This document shows, in pieces, positions 23,761 to 34,735 of a DNA stretch of 64,000 nucleotides (positions are counted from its first letter, which is position 1; every line of letters starts with the position of its first letter). The position numbers were made by a program, and so were the translations under genes. The notes beneath the pieces are model-generated. The model was not told the DNA's origin. It saw only the letters and a program-made list of their open reading frames with translations, and made no database searches. Source of the DNA: Diphasiastrum complanatum (taxonomy: Eukaryota > Streptophyta > Lycopodiopsida > Lycopodiales > Lycopodiaceae); contig CM055111.1 in assembly GCA_029204225.1 (NCBI GenBank), forward strand, positions 44,061,815 through 44,125,814, written 5' to 3'.

Positions 23761-24059
23761 GTTTACTTTATTTTCTAAGGTTGTACCTTCAATGAACAAC
23801 AATCACTTCCAATTTAATGCACCGTCATACCATCAAGAACATTCGTTCATGGTTTGATACCTTCACTCGCTCTTCTTCGCATTTATGTTTTCTTATGCTT
23901 TCTATACTACACCTGCTTTCGCTACGATCAAACGCATTCGTTACCATCAAGCGTTTTGACAACTTCCATCCATAGTTACCATTGATCGCTTTGAAGCTTT
24001 TACAATAAATACAAGCTTTACCATTACTTTTAAAACACACCCGAAGCCTTTATTGCTAG

Positions 24060-24465
24060 TGTTGCAACCTTTTGCAACAAGTTCTAGAATAGACGGTTTA
24101 CTGCAGTTTGATCCATCTATCATACTATCGAAACTATGCCATGAGCTATTTCGAAATCTAGACAAGACAGAAGACGAGACACATCTGTAGTGTGGTCCGC
24201 AATAATCCAATAACTATTACAGAGGATTTTTACTGCCATGCCCTAGGCTTACCCGTAGATGGTACTATACCCATCACCAAGGCCGATTATATCACATGAA
24301 GTGGAGCAATTTAGGAGGGAGCTTATTTTGAGAAGCGGGGATATAAGTTATCTTACATTGTAGACCCAAATCTCAAAAGCTTCGTTCGATTTGCCCTTTC
24401 TTCTATATTTTCACCAGTGCAGCAGTATACCATATCTACAACAAATATGAGATACTTGCTCAAAG
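24060..24465 (+). pseudogene. Unrecognised protein-coding remnant
   Basis: A plausible protein runs through two stops: LLQFDPSIILSKLCHELF, then (frameshifted) TITEDFYCHALGLPVDGTIP, ITKADYIT, EGAYFEKRGYKLSYIVDP and SFVRFALSSIFSPVQQY. Composition and the spacing of aromatic residues look like a genuine decayed domain. I do not recognise the family; a retroelement-borne accessory or gag-like ORF is possible. It ends where the 45-bp repeat at 24466 begins. Confidence 0.4.
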
Positions 24466-24510
24466 TGTGAAAAATTGCCTACATTGGCAAATCTAGCCAT
24501 GTAGAATATT
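24466..24510 (+). repeat. 45-bp direct repeat, copy 1
   Basis: Starts TGTGAAAAATTGCCTACAT and matches 27496-27540 with one mismatch. It may be the start of an LTR. Confidence 0.85.
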
Positions 24511-25248
24511 CAGGGTTGTAAGAGAATATGCAAGAACTACACCACAAACCCAGTCTATTTAGTCTACCTGAATGCTGATTCCTACATTAATCCACAAACA
24601 AGAAATGAAATCTAATCCACAACCACACACAAAGGAGGGAAGGGCAAGATCATGAATGCATTCACCCAAGAAACAAGCATGATCAAGGAGCTCAATAGAT
24701 GCACCAAAGCTCGTGGAGGCTCTTCTCATTTCAGCATGGAGTAGGTACATTTCACAAAAACTCCTCTTCTCAAAAAGGGAGTCTCTTAAATAAGCAAGAG
24801 AGCTCCTTAGGTGGCATCCTAGTGGCATTTCCACATTACACAAATCACAAGTGGAATAATGCTCTCCACTAGAGGTCACCATCAAAAGGTGGCTCACTCT
24901 ATTTACTTTAAGAGGGGTCTACTTGCATTTATTGCATTTGCCTAGAAATACTAGATCCTACATGGTCATTCCATCTTTCGGGATTCACCATGAGGCTTAC
25001 ACAATTATGGCTTGTTATTACTTTGCCTAGAAATACTAGTTCCTACATGGTCATTCCATCTTCCGGGATTCACCATGAGGCTTACACAATTCTTGCTCAT
25101 CATTCCTAACTAGCATTTCTCGGCTCTCATACTCGGCTCTCAGTCTTCATTCGTCTCATCTTCTCAGAGACCTCCTTAGTCTAAGGTGAAAGGTGCTCTT
25201 GGGTAGCTCTGGTTGAGTATCTTGGAGATTTGTTAGAATCAGCCAGCA
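24511..25248. other. Unassigned; includes an 86-bp tandem duplication
   Basis: No coding motif seen. The only structure is the duplication at 24937-25091. Confidence 0.4.
24937..25091 (+). repeat. Tandem duplication, 86-bp period
   Basis: TTTGCCTAGAAATACTAG... is repeated at 25023 with two or three substitutions. The second copy is truncated after ACACAATT. Confidence 0.9.
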
Positions 25249-26160
25249 TCATCCCACCCCTAATGTGTTGCAGGACCCACTGCAACTCATATTGAATGAT
25301 GTCGTTCTGCTTTTGCATTGGCATCTTCGATCAACACTTGGAAAAGCGTAGATCCTCGTTTGCTTGCGTAAAACCAAGTGTTTATTGTTGCCAGTCTTTA
25401 TCAAAAACTGCTTTTGCAATTTGCCACAATGTAACCAGAATGTCTTATTGTTGCAAGTGGTTGACATTCTCAAAATTGGAGAGCTCCCAGCAGCTTGACA
25501 ATCTTGCATGCTTGAGTGCTTTCTTTTTTTTTTTGTCTTTTCTCTTATCACTTGTATCTGCCATTGACAATTTCACCTCTGGTTTCTTGGCGGGTACTAA
25601 CTTTTGGGAGGTCTGTATCCTCCATTTTGCTTTTAGGCATTTCTGCAGTTCCTCTCTCAGTTGAAGTTCCAATCTTAAGGAAAACCTTTGATCTGCAGGT
25701 TTCAAAAACTTCTATTATCAGTCTCAAGGAGATGGACTCATCATAAAAAAACTGGTGGTAGGAATAAGTTCGAATGGACAGTTTGGTAACGGTAAGGAAA
25801 CATGATGAAGGCTTGGTGGCAGGGTGAAGGAGCTGATAGTTCTACAGTTGCAGCCTTGGACCCTTGCAATGTCAAACTTTGACCACCACTCATTGGGTGA
25901 GGAGCTCGATTTATTTTGTAGGTTCACGGTTGTCTTTATCTTTTCTTTTTCTGTAGCTCTTTCTTCCTTTGATCCATTACTTTCGGATCTCTTCCAGCAT
26001 AGGAGGGGGTTCAACTATCATTACTCCAGAGAGTTTCTTTTGATCAAGATCGATCTGACTCAACTGTTGCTTAAGTTTTGTCCTTTCCTCCTCAACTTCT
26101 TGGATCTTTCTCTTTGTTTCTTCTAGTTGCTTTTCCTGTTTCTTAGACCTTTTTTGGCTG
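25249..26160 (-). other. Unrecognised possible coding remnant with coiled coil
   Basis: The minus strand has a run of overlapping open frames. The upstream one (26270-25977) includes a Lys/Glu-rich heptad-like stretch (EKQLEETKRKIQEVEEERTK) followed by PPPMLEEIRK. Others read NEWWSKFDIARVQG and GKLQKQFLIKTGNNKHLVLR. The character is protein-like, but I recognise no family and several frameshifts would be needed. Confidence 0.3.
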
Positions 26161-26164
26161 ACCA

Positions 26165-26830
26165 ACCAATGTAGGTGGTAGTTGGTTTTTGCAAGACTTT
26201 TGCAATAATCTCTTATTAGAAAAATTTCATATGTTTGATTGCAAACCAATTGATACTCCAATGGATCCAAGTATAGTATTGACTAAACCTACTTGTGTAG
26301 ATTTTGATAGTGAAGTACTTGACATAGCAAAGTACCCTTATCATTCACTAATAGGATCTTTGATGTATGCAATGCTGTGTACTAGACCAGATTTAGCATA
26401 CACTGTTAGCACGTTAAGCCAATTCATGTCTAATCCTAGGATCTCTCATTGGAAAGCATTAAACAGAGTGATGAGATATATTCAGGAAAGTTTAGATCAC
26501 ATTTTATGTTATGATGAAAATGCTATCAACCCACTCATCCTGTGAGGCTACTCCGAGTCAGATTGGGGAGGAACAGTCTCTACCAGAGAATCTACCTCAA
26601 GGTTTTGTTTCTATCTGGCAGGGGGACCGATTTTGTGGAACTCAAGGAAGCATAAATCAGTTGCTCTTTCTTTGACAGAGGCAAAGTACATCGCAGTATG
26701 TCAAGCTTCAAAAGAAGCTATATGGATCAGGTTATTGAAAGATCACTTGCCCTAAGAAAACTTTCTCCCGAATAAAGTGATACTGGATTTCTATGTGCTT
26801 AGACTTGCCATGAAATCTGGGATTCAGTGA
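26165..26830 (+). pseudogene. Copia RT/RNase H fragment
   Basis: The open part (26189-26545) reads FDCKPIDTPMDPS, SLIGSLMYAMLCTRPDLAYTV and HWKALNRVMRYIQ, the RT end. RNase H follows through a stop: GYSESDWGGTVSTREST, then ALSLTEAKYIAVCQASKEAIW. The upstream RT core is missing. Confidence 0.85.
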
Positions 26831-26849
26831 TAGTGAGATACAACTCCTC

Positions 26850-27453
26850 CAACATGGCGGAATTCAAGGAGCAAGATACACAGTTGTTAATGGCTTACAA
26901 CAGCAACATCGAAGACTATGATAGCTGGTAGATGGACAGCGGTGCTACCCAACACATTCAACAATGATCTATCTATTTGTGTTCCCAATGTCCTTCACGT
27001 TCTTCAACTATAAAAAACCTGTTATCAGTCTCTAAGATAACTGATGAGAGCTACAATATTACTTTCTCGTCTGAGTAGTGTACAATATCCGAGGAAGATA
27101 CTACTTTGACTACATGCACTAGAGTCAAAAATCTTTATGTACTCTCTAATTCAATTGCATTAGCTAGTATCTCTCATGAAAATATAAACAATAATGCTAT
27201 TCTGTGGCATAGTCGATTTGGACACATGAATACAAAATCATATATGCGTTGTAATAATTTAGTTGACAGATTGTATTTCCCTTCTTCATTAGATAGGAAA
27301 TCTTTCTTTTGTGAATCATGCATCTATGGGAAGCACTCTAGAAGCAAGTTTTTCAAATCACATTCCATCAAAACAAGGCATGTATTGGATCTTGTACATA
27401 GTCAACTTTGTGGTCCAATGCCAACTCCATCCTTTCACTTGCGCAAGGCTTGA
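26850..27453 (+). pseudogene. Copia gag end-protease-integrase start
   Basis: The reading passes the gag tail, protease (MDSGATQHI, about 26935-26960), NLLSVSKITD and the integrase HHCC region: ILWHSRFGHMNTKSYMRCNN, CESCIYGKHSRSKF and VLDLVHSQLCGPMPTPS (27106-27453). In a normal copia element these domains precede RT/RNase H, but here they come after 26165-26830. Confidence 0.85.
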
Positions 27454-27495
27454 GACTAAACCGAGAGCATCACCAGAATCTAGTGTTGTGGAGGT

Positions 27496-27540
27496 TGTGA
27501 AAAATTGCCTACATGGGCAAATCTAGCCATGTAGAATATT
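27496..27540 (+). repeat. 45-bp direct repeat, copy 2
   Basis: Pairs with 24466-24510. Together they enclose about 3 kb that includes the disordered copia pieces. Confidence 0.85.
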
Positions 27541-28095
27541 GTACATTTTGTCAATATTGTTTGTTGGTTACTTGAATGGCCAAAGTGCCACTTGTACATA
27601 CACACCTAAAGTAGGTTACCACGAGTCAAGAGGAGTGGTTGTGTCTATTTGGTAGTGATTCCTACTTTGTAGGATCTAGACCATGATTTATGATGAGATT
27701 TGTACCTACCATGCACCTACCAAGCATGACTCTTGGATCTAGGCTAGGGTTTTCACATTAGGGCAAGAAAGTGGAGTCTACTTCCTTATTACATGCTGGA
27801 TTTTCACCTAACTTTGCAAAGGAAGTGTGTTTTACTATGTATTCCCATTCTCCATAGTAAGAAGATAGAAACTTTTTGGAGCCTCAAGGAGAAACTCGAG
27901 TTTCTTCTCATTGTATGGCGATTACTCTTGATTTCCAATGAAACCCAACTTTGGCACTTTGTAAACACTATCTATAGGCCGTACTACAGCCTTATTTCCA
28001 CATGTGTGGAGTTGGATTATACTATTTGATCAATGCTTTGATTGTCTCTACTTGTTTCCTATCAAGCTGCTAAACTAGATCTTGTTTTCTAATGA
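27541..28095. other. No gene recognised, possibly LTR-derived
   Basis: Sequence after the second 45-bp repeat. No coding motif. Confidence 0.35.
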
Positions 28096-28760
28096 CTAGT
28101 TTCTGATAGATTGTTTAACAAGCATACAATCACCTTGTGGATCATTCAAAGATCCATTTATGGTCCTTAATACTGTACTTTTCACAGAGGTGGTAGCAGC
28201 AGAAGGACTTGGTGGTACTATCTCTGGTTGGCGTGGAGCAGCTGCCTGTAATTCTTCTTCTTCAAAGAGGTTTTCTTCTTCATAGCCCTCCGGCACTGTG
28301 GCGTCGAACTGCTTTGGTGATTTGACAGCTTGCCCGACTTGAATTGTGGTTGGTGCAGCTTCAACTTGATCTGGCTAGTGGATCTGAAAAGAGTCTTCAA
28401 AACCAGTAGGAATATCATGGATCTGTTCGAATCCTCTTCCAGGGGATTGGAGTTCAAAGGGCGCAGGGCTCTGGGGCATTACAAAAACTTATGAGGCCCC
28501 AAGGGGGTCATAATCATCGAACATGTCCATGAAATACTGGGTGTTTGGGGAAACAACTTGAATCTATGGGGGAGAGGCAGCCTAGGCAGCTGTGATGGGA
28601 ATGGTAGCCCCAATGGTCACAAACTATCCTTGAGAGGAAGCAGAGGCAAGGAAAGCATCAGAGGCGAGGGGAATAGGTAGTTCGGTGCGAATAGCAGCAG
28701 GGGATGGAAGCGCATTTGAAGATGTTTGCCTAGTATGACGTTGGCATTAGACGAGTTCTA
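28096..28760 (-). other. Unrecognised Pro/Glu-rich minus-strand remnant
   Basis: Near 28296-28096 the frame reads PEGYEEENLFEEEELQAAAP followed by a Pro/Ser/Ala-rich stretch. Upstream frames are Pro- and Leu-rich with stops. It resembles a low-complexity linker of a retroelement polyprotein, but no catalytic motif is visible. Confidence 0.3.
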
Positions 28761-29334
28761 AATCCCAAAAAGACCCTTTGTAAAGATTCTTTTTATATTT
28801 TTTCTCAATTTTTTCTTATACATGGACCAATCAAAACACTCAAATTTGAAATCTACGTAACATAACTTTTTGAATCCACATTTTGATTCCACACTAAAAA
28901 TGGCATAACTTTTTAGTGGTAAGTCCGAATTTAGCGAAGTTTAGTGCATTGGAAAGCACTTAACAAGGGCTTTCCAATGATATGTTACATGACATACTTT
29001 TGAGCTACGATTTTCCATGCAGGATCTTTCGAAATGATATCGATTTGAGACAGTGCCTGTGTTTTTGCAAAATCGATCTATTTAATCAATTTTCACAGTT
29101 GGTCCATTTCGAACAGATTTCGAAAGTCCCAATTTTTTCGTAAATGTTAGTGGTTGGTCATAAAAAGTTGTTGTTTAATTTGTTTTGATATTGATTTTGC
29201 GAAAGTTTGCACAAACGAGTGAAAGACCTTGCTGAATAATATCAGCCAGTTATGAAGGTTTTAAACGTTTCACTTATTAGTTGATGATTGGATCTCGACT
29301 AATTTAAGAAAATTTTGCATGTCAGAAAATCAAT
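28761..29334. other. AT-rich, probably leader of the following gag
   Basis: No coding motif. It contains an imperfect TGGAAAGCACTTAACAAGGGCTTTCCA inverted arrangement around 28950-28978 (arms GGAAAGC and GCTTTCC). Confidence 0.35.
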
Positions 29335-29757
29335 ATGGAAGACGATAATGCAAATGCAGCTCTCGATGGTCAGGCGCCAATGCCTACCTATCTGCAAATT
29401 CGCCAATCATCAAGCCAAGCATTTAATGAGATAAACAACATGAACGCTTTACGTGATCAACAAATGGGAGTACTGTTGAATCAAGTGAGAGCTTTATCTG
29501 CTCCAAATTTGGGCTTTCAGCTTGAACCTTTTTTGGGGGAGAAGAAAGAGAAGAAACCTGAAATTGTGGATGACTGGTTAACCAAGTGGACCGGTTATTT
29601 TAATTCACATGGAATTCCTGAGGAGAAAAAAATAGAGAGTGTTATTCTGTTCTTCCGTGGTAAAGCTTCGTCATGGTGGCATGACTTACAACCTAAACCC
29701 ACCACATGGGACGAGTTTAAGGAACTGTTCAGAAAGTTTGCCACCACTAGCAAATAA
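29335..29757 (+). pseudogene. Ty3/gypsy gag N-terminal ORF (140 residues)
   Basis: The product has the Retrotrans_gag pattern: DDWLTKWTGYFNSHGIPEEK, VILFFRGKASSWWHDL and TTWDEFKELFRKF. The start Met at 29335 fits. The frame ends at 29757, about 75 bp before the GA tract. No zinc knuckle, protease or pol follows, so only the N-terminal half of gag remains. Confidence 0.8.
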
Positions 29758-29831
29758 GGTTAGTATGCGACAATTACATTCCACAGAGGTTTGCGAAGCG
29801 AATAAAGTGATATATGTACATAACAGAGCCC

Positions 29832-30022
<191 letters not shown>

Positions 30023-30279
30023 TTGGCAGCCAACTGTCCCACAACAGAAGTAATTTTCAAGCAATTATTAGAAATACACACTTGCAAAGCTGTTCCAAAC
30101 AGTCATAGTCTCATCATATCTAGTGGACCCAATTTAGAATGTTAAACAATAAACTTTTTTTTGAGTGCATTTTTACCCAAAAAAGGTAGTGTCCTTGATA
30201 GTCCATAACCATGCTTTTAGCCTATTTTGTGTCTAGTAGAATTGCACAAGTTCCAATAAGTATCAATCGTTCATCTTTT

Positions 30280-30990
30280 CATCGTTGGGCACTCGTTCAT
30301 GGTGTGATTACCAACACCAATCGCACACCAGACATTTTTTCTTGTAGAAAAGGTCTGACGTGTTGTCTTGTCATCAGCCTTAGTAAGTTGAGCATGTTGA
30401 TCCTCTAATGCCTTTAATCTTGCATCTTATCCATCTGTGTTTGCTATTTTTGACCAAGCCTTTCGAACTCGTCCATTTTTCTTTAACAGTTGTATTGTTA
30501 TTTATAGAAGTAATAGTATTGGAGGTTGTGGTTGTCTACGTTGTTGTGTATGACAATTTACCAATATGTGGCTCATCATCTGAGTCTTCATCCTCTTCAC
30601 ATAATGCATCATCCATTACATATTGCAATGTTAGATACTGCTCTTGATGTTTTAGCTCACGACTAATTCGCTTTGGCAATCCAACCAAGAGCCACATAAT
30701 CATGGCCTCATTAGAAATAAGATCAGATTCACATTTAGATTTGAGATGTTTGATACGTTAAGTGTAATCGCGGATAATCTCTTTTTTGCCCATTTTGATC
30801 TTACTCAACAACAAAATAAGATTGTCAAAAAACTTCTTTAGTTTAAAGCACATGATAAGAGTAGTTTCAACAAATTTCCAATCAACACGTTCTTCTGTAA
30901 CTTGGTTATAAAACCAATCTTGTGCAGCTCCCATTAGTGCCATTGAAAAAGCTTGAGCTTATCCTCAAGAGTCACTTCTCCATAGACCTG
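30280..30990 (-). pseudogene. Ty3/gypsy gag remnant (minus)
   Basis: Read on the minus strand: MALMGAAQDWFYNQVTEERV, IRDYTQRIKHLKSKC, MIMWLLVGLPKRISREL, an acidic CEEDEDSDDEPHIG segment, and a degraded zinc knuckle (WC.IGVGNHTMNECP, about 30290-30330). Stops occur between blocks. It belongs to a different gag lineage from 29335-29757. Confidence 0.75.
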
Positions 30991-31712
30991 ACAGGATTCT
31001 GTAAAGATTGGACCTAAATTTGTATAAAAAATAAGAAAATCATGATCTGATCTGAAACAACTTCAATAATGATTGTAAAAATAAATTTTTGGCCATAAAA
31101 TAGAACAACACTTCATGATTAAAAAAATTCAGGAATCAATGTTTTCACAACTCAAAAAATTTCATAAATTTGACAGTAGCTAAATCAGAAAGATCATAAC
31201 TCAAAAATGGCACTGGCGAAGGTTACCTAGGTGAGGATCAACTCAGCAAGGGTTCTCACTTGTTATTTTGGATTTAAAAAACTCACTGAATTATTATTTT
31301 TTTGACAAATTTGACAAAACTAACACTTGTTTTTTTTACTGGAGATAGATCTAACAAAAATAGATGTATGGTAGACTCGACGAAGGTTCTTTTGGTGAAT
31401 CAATGATTTTTTTTAGTTTGGCTAGAATTTAGAATGATATTTTTGGAAAAATAACCTTCACTGAAAAACATCTGATGGAACTAACTTTCGTCGAACTCAT
31501 TGATAAAAAATTACTATATTTGAAATGTTCAGTTGGGCGAAGTTTGAAAGAGAGATATTGATATTTTTGTTGAAAATTTGGAGTTTTTCTTCAAAAAATG
31601 ATTAGAAGGTCAAAAAACCTTCTCTAACTCTTGCCTGACTCACTGATGACCAAAACTAGTATGGAAAATTGATTAGTGAAGTTGGTGAAGGTTCATGCAA
31701 AGGTTCTTTTCA
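30991..31712 (-). other. Leader of the minus-strand gypsy element
   Basis: Non-coding, AT-rich, with the short word GAAGGTT scattered through it. It lies between the gag remnant and a primer-site-like motif. Confidence 0.45.
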
Positions 31713-31721
31713 ATGGCGCCA
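31713..31721 (-). promoter_or_regulatory. Gypsy primer-binding-site-like motif
   Basis: The minus strand reads TTGGCGCCATTG a few bases after an LTR-like CA end. TGGCGCC starts the primer site common in plant gypsy elements. Only the first part matches the usual longer site. Confidence 0.55.
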
Positions 31722-31725
31722 AAAT

Positions 31726-31941
31726 TGTAGTGGGTTTTCCTATCCACCTTCAACCCTAGATCTAAGCACTTGCATAGCATCAAGAAAAGAAGAGGATTCT
31801 TTACATGTCACACAGAAGTTCATTCCCATGAGAGCGATAACATAGTTCAAATTCATACACATGCTTATGATTTAACATCTAACACTATGATCCATTAACC
31901 CTAACACCAAGATCAAGCTTACTTTTTGTTTTTTGTTTTTG

Positions 31942-31980
<39 letters not shown>

Positions 31981-32045
31981 ATTAAAACAAGATTCAATCC
32001 CAAAAATTAGCAAAAACAAATAACAATAAGATAGCAAGAAAACAT
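31726..32045 (-). repeat. Probable 5' LTR fragment of minus-strand gypsy element
   Basis: It begins on the plus strand with TG (minus end ...CTACA) next to the primer-site motif and includes a (TC)n run at 31945-31975. The outer end is not defined; it must lie before the integrase at 32058. Confidence 0.4.
31945..31975 (+). repeat. (TC)n microsatellite, 31 bp
   Basis: Pure TC run, GA on the minus strand, within the probable gypsy LTR. Confidence 0.95.
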
Positions 32046-32057
32046 GAGAGAAGGAAG

Positions 32058-32492
32058 ATGCCTTTTTATTTGGCTTATGGTCAAGATGTTGTTATGTCGA
32101 TCGTATTTTTTGTACCATCCTTGCGAATAGTAGCCACTGAACATCTAGATGACACCAAATCCTTGCAACTCCATCATGAAGTGTTACATAAGCTGTGTGA
32201 AACCAGATTGATGGCCGCTCATGCATTAGCAGCAGAGAAAGGTCGTTGCAAAGCATGGCATGATCGATGTTTACATAAGAAAGATCTGAAAGAGGGAGAT
32301 CTGGCCTTGATGTACAAAACCAAGCTGATCAAGGGTAAACTTAGCTTTACAAGTGAAGGACCATATTGAGTGGAAGAAATTTTATTTTATGAAACAGTGG
32401 TCCTAGAACATCTTGATGGGAAACAATATGATACTCTAGTGAATGATGGCAGCCGATTATGCAAATTTTGGCAGCTTGATCCTCCTATCTAA
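32058..32492 (+). pseudogene. Ty3/gypsy integrase C-terminal region
   Basis: Reads PFYLAYGQDVVMSI, LCETRLMAAHALAAEKGRCK, then the C-terminal domain KEGDLALMYKTKLIKGKLSF. After one stop comes VVLEHLDGKQYDTLVNDGSRL, ending DPPI. This is the standard end of a gypsy pol. The upstream catalytic core is absent. Confidence 0.85.
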
Positions 32493-32629
32493 TTGTCCAT
32501 TTGTCATTTTTATCTTTGCTTGATTTTCCAATTTTGTTAATTTTATCGGGTTGAAGTATTTACGGATATCGAGACAAGTTAATTCTTAGTTAGATCGTAG
32601 ATCTACGTTTTGAATAAGTGTGAGGGATT

Positions 32630-33161
32630 TGGCACCTTGTGCGTGTAAGTCCACAAACCATATGATCACATGGTTAATTGATTTATTAGTTGTTAATATA
32701 AGGACTTTAGGCCAATTGCGACAATTAAATGTCGTGGGACCTAATAGTCAAGTTAGTGAATAAAAGTGAGTTCCTCCCAAAATTCAAATTCAAATTCAAA
32801 TAAGGAAGGAGGTAGGAATTGGCCAATAGGCTTTGAAACCAAGTGCCGTAAAACTCACTATAAGTAGTGGTGCTTTGTAGTTCATTTTTCATGTTCAATC
32901 AAGAAGGTAGAATCTCTAACAAATTGTATTTGGATCTCCTTGCTATTTTTTTTTATTCATATTAACTTTGTAAGTTATTTAGAATGTCTATAATGTAGCA
33001 TGTAACTTGTGTTATCAATACGATCAGCTTGCCTCAAGTATTTTTGTCGTAATACTGCATAGAATCTTATTAGAAGATTTCGCTTATCCATTACTGTTGG
33101 GAATTAAGCTCACAGTCTTCTCCTTGGTGATATTATTTTCTATTTCAAGATTTTTCCTACA
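32630..33161 (+). repeat. Candidate gypsy 3' LTR
   Basis: It follows the integrase end and a GTGAGGGAT purine-rich tract, starts TGGCACC and ends CCTACA. It contains a CACTATAAGTAGTGG TATA-like core near 32855 and a downstream transcript-like region. No second copy exists in the window to confirm the ends. Confidence 0.45.
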
Positions 33162-33167
33162 CGTTTA

Positions 33168-33371
33168 TTGATCACTGATCTAGGGTCAGATACAACCTCC
33201 TTTGGTTCTATGTCTACTCATCTGATACCTGCAGGAATCACAGAATTCAGACAGTTGAACTATTCGAAGGACAACTATGTTGGGCTCCCAACTGATCTTC
33301 ATCCATGGATAAAGTCTAAAGGGTATCCATTTCTATTTGAATCTACATTCGAACGTCAAGCTATTTGAAGA
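33168..33371 (+). other. Unrecognised short ORF fragment
   Basis: 66 residues open to a stop, including NYVGLPTDLHPWIKSKGYPF. Protein-like composition, no family recognised. Confidence 0.25.
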
Positions 33372-33387
33372 ACATCGAAGACCTAGC

Positions 33388-34115
33388 CATCTTCGACGAC
33401 TTTGACCATCGGTTCACTAAACAACTCCGAAGTGTCCGACTTATTTGACAACTTCGACTATCGGGTCACTCGACTACTTTTGTCCGAAGTGTCCAACATC
33501 TTCGATGAGCAACAAACTCAGCTACTTCTATCCAAAGTGTCCGAAGTATCCGAAGTGCACGACTTCATTGACAACTTCAACAAGTCACCATTTCCAAATA
33601 GTCTGCAAAAATACATTGTCTTTGCAACAGTCTGGAGAAATGAACTGTTTGTCGCACAGTTCGCATATTTTGGGAAAAATGCGACAATTTTTGACAGTGT
33701 CTTCTTTTTACATATATCAAAGAAGTAAACTATTTGGCTAAAAGCATGGTTTGGTGGTACAACATGGATTGGCAAGGACACTAACTTTTTTGGGTAGAAA
33801 TACACACAAAAAAGATTCCACAAAGAGAGAGTAGGCCCACCACTTAGGGCCCATCATTACTAGGGACGCCTTCGTTGCATTAACTCATGAGTAGCATCTA
33901 TCAAGCTCCCTCCCAAATCTCCAGAAAGTGAAATGTACTACCAAAAGGGACAATAGAAAATGGGTTTTTTTTTTTATACCACCAAACCATGCTTTTAACC
34001 ATGTCGACTTTTTCGCATTTTTCAAAATGCGACAATACAGTCCACTTCATCAAATGAACTGTTTTTCATCACCTTCGCATTTTCACGAAATGCGAAAAAT
34101 GCAAAGTATGCGACA
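33388..34115. repeat. Degenerate TTCGAC/TCCGAAGTGTCC repeats, then TTCGCAT-type words
   Basis: Between 33388 and 33580 the words ACTTCGAC and TCCGAAGTGTCC recur several times. From 33650 the words TCGCATATTTTGGGAAAAAT, TTTTCGCATTTTTCAAAATG and TTTCACGAAATGCGAAAAAT resemble those at 22990-23760. Confidence 0.55.
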
Positions 34116-34145
34116 AGCTCGTCCACGCCAGCGATCTCGAGTCAC

Positions 34146-34735
34146 CTGACCCATGTATAATGACAGATGTCATTGTACTTCAAATATCTCTTAAGTACAA
34201 CCAAGTCAATAGTTAATTCAAACTAGTCTTGCAATTATAGATTAGTTAACCATTTCTTGTAATTACAAGTACGCTGGTTATAAATACAGCTCTAGCTCGC
34301 ATCAATCGACGATGCTCCGTGATGCAAACTAATTTGTCAGAGCGAAATTTATTTAGCATCCAAGTTACGCCTCCATTCTGGCTGTAATACTTTGTGTTGT
34401 TCAAGATTTCAGTGTAATATACAAGCAACACGCTCTTTCTATCTGTGCCGTAACGTAGATATTTGTGTTGTGATCCGATTACACTTTCATACTATTGATT
34501 TACTGCTAGCTCACACTTGTTCCCTCACTCTGATCAGAACACAGACGTCTACGACTCCTTAGTTTCTGATCAGACGACGGCTGTCTACGACGCCTGCGGA
34601 ACCAGTATTATCAGACTGCATTATCGTTCTAAAATTTTGAACTGAATTTCATAACTGAAACTATTTCTTTAATCTCTTTGGTGGATTGTACTCATGTTTG
34701 TGTGAGTATGAAAATTTTACGATCATGTCAGTGAA
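34146..34735 (+). repeat. Solo-LTR-like block B
   Basis: Diverged copy of block A (17075-17633) in the opposite orientation. It shares the start, GTTACGCCTCCATTCTGGC, TTTCAGTGTAATATA, CTGATCAGAACAC and the closing GTGGATTGTACTCATG. No element body adjoins. Confidence 0.55.

Noticed and set aside
25296-25664. 122-codon plus-strand ORF rich in Phe and Ser
   Set aside because: It is opposite the more protein-like minus strand and has no motif of its own.
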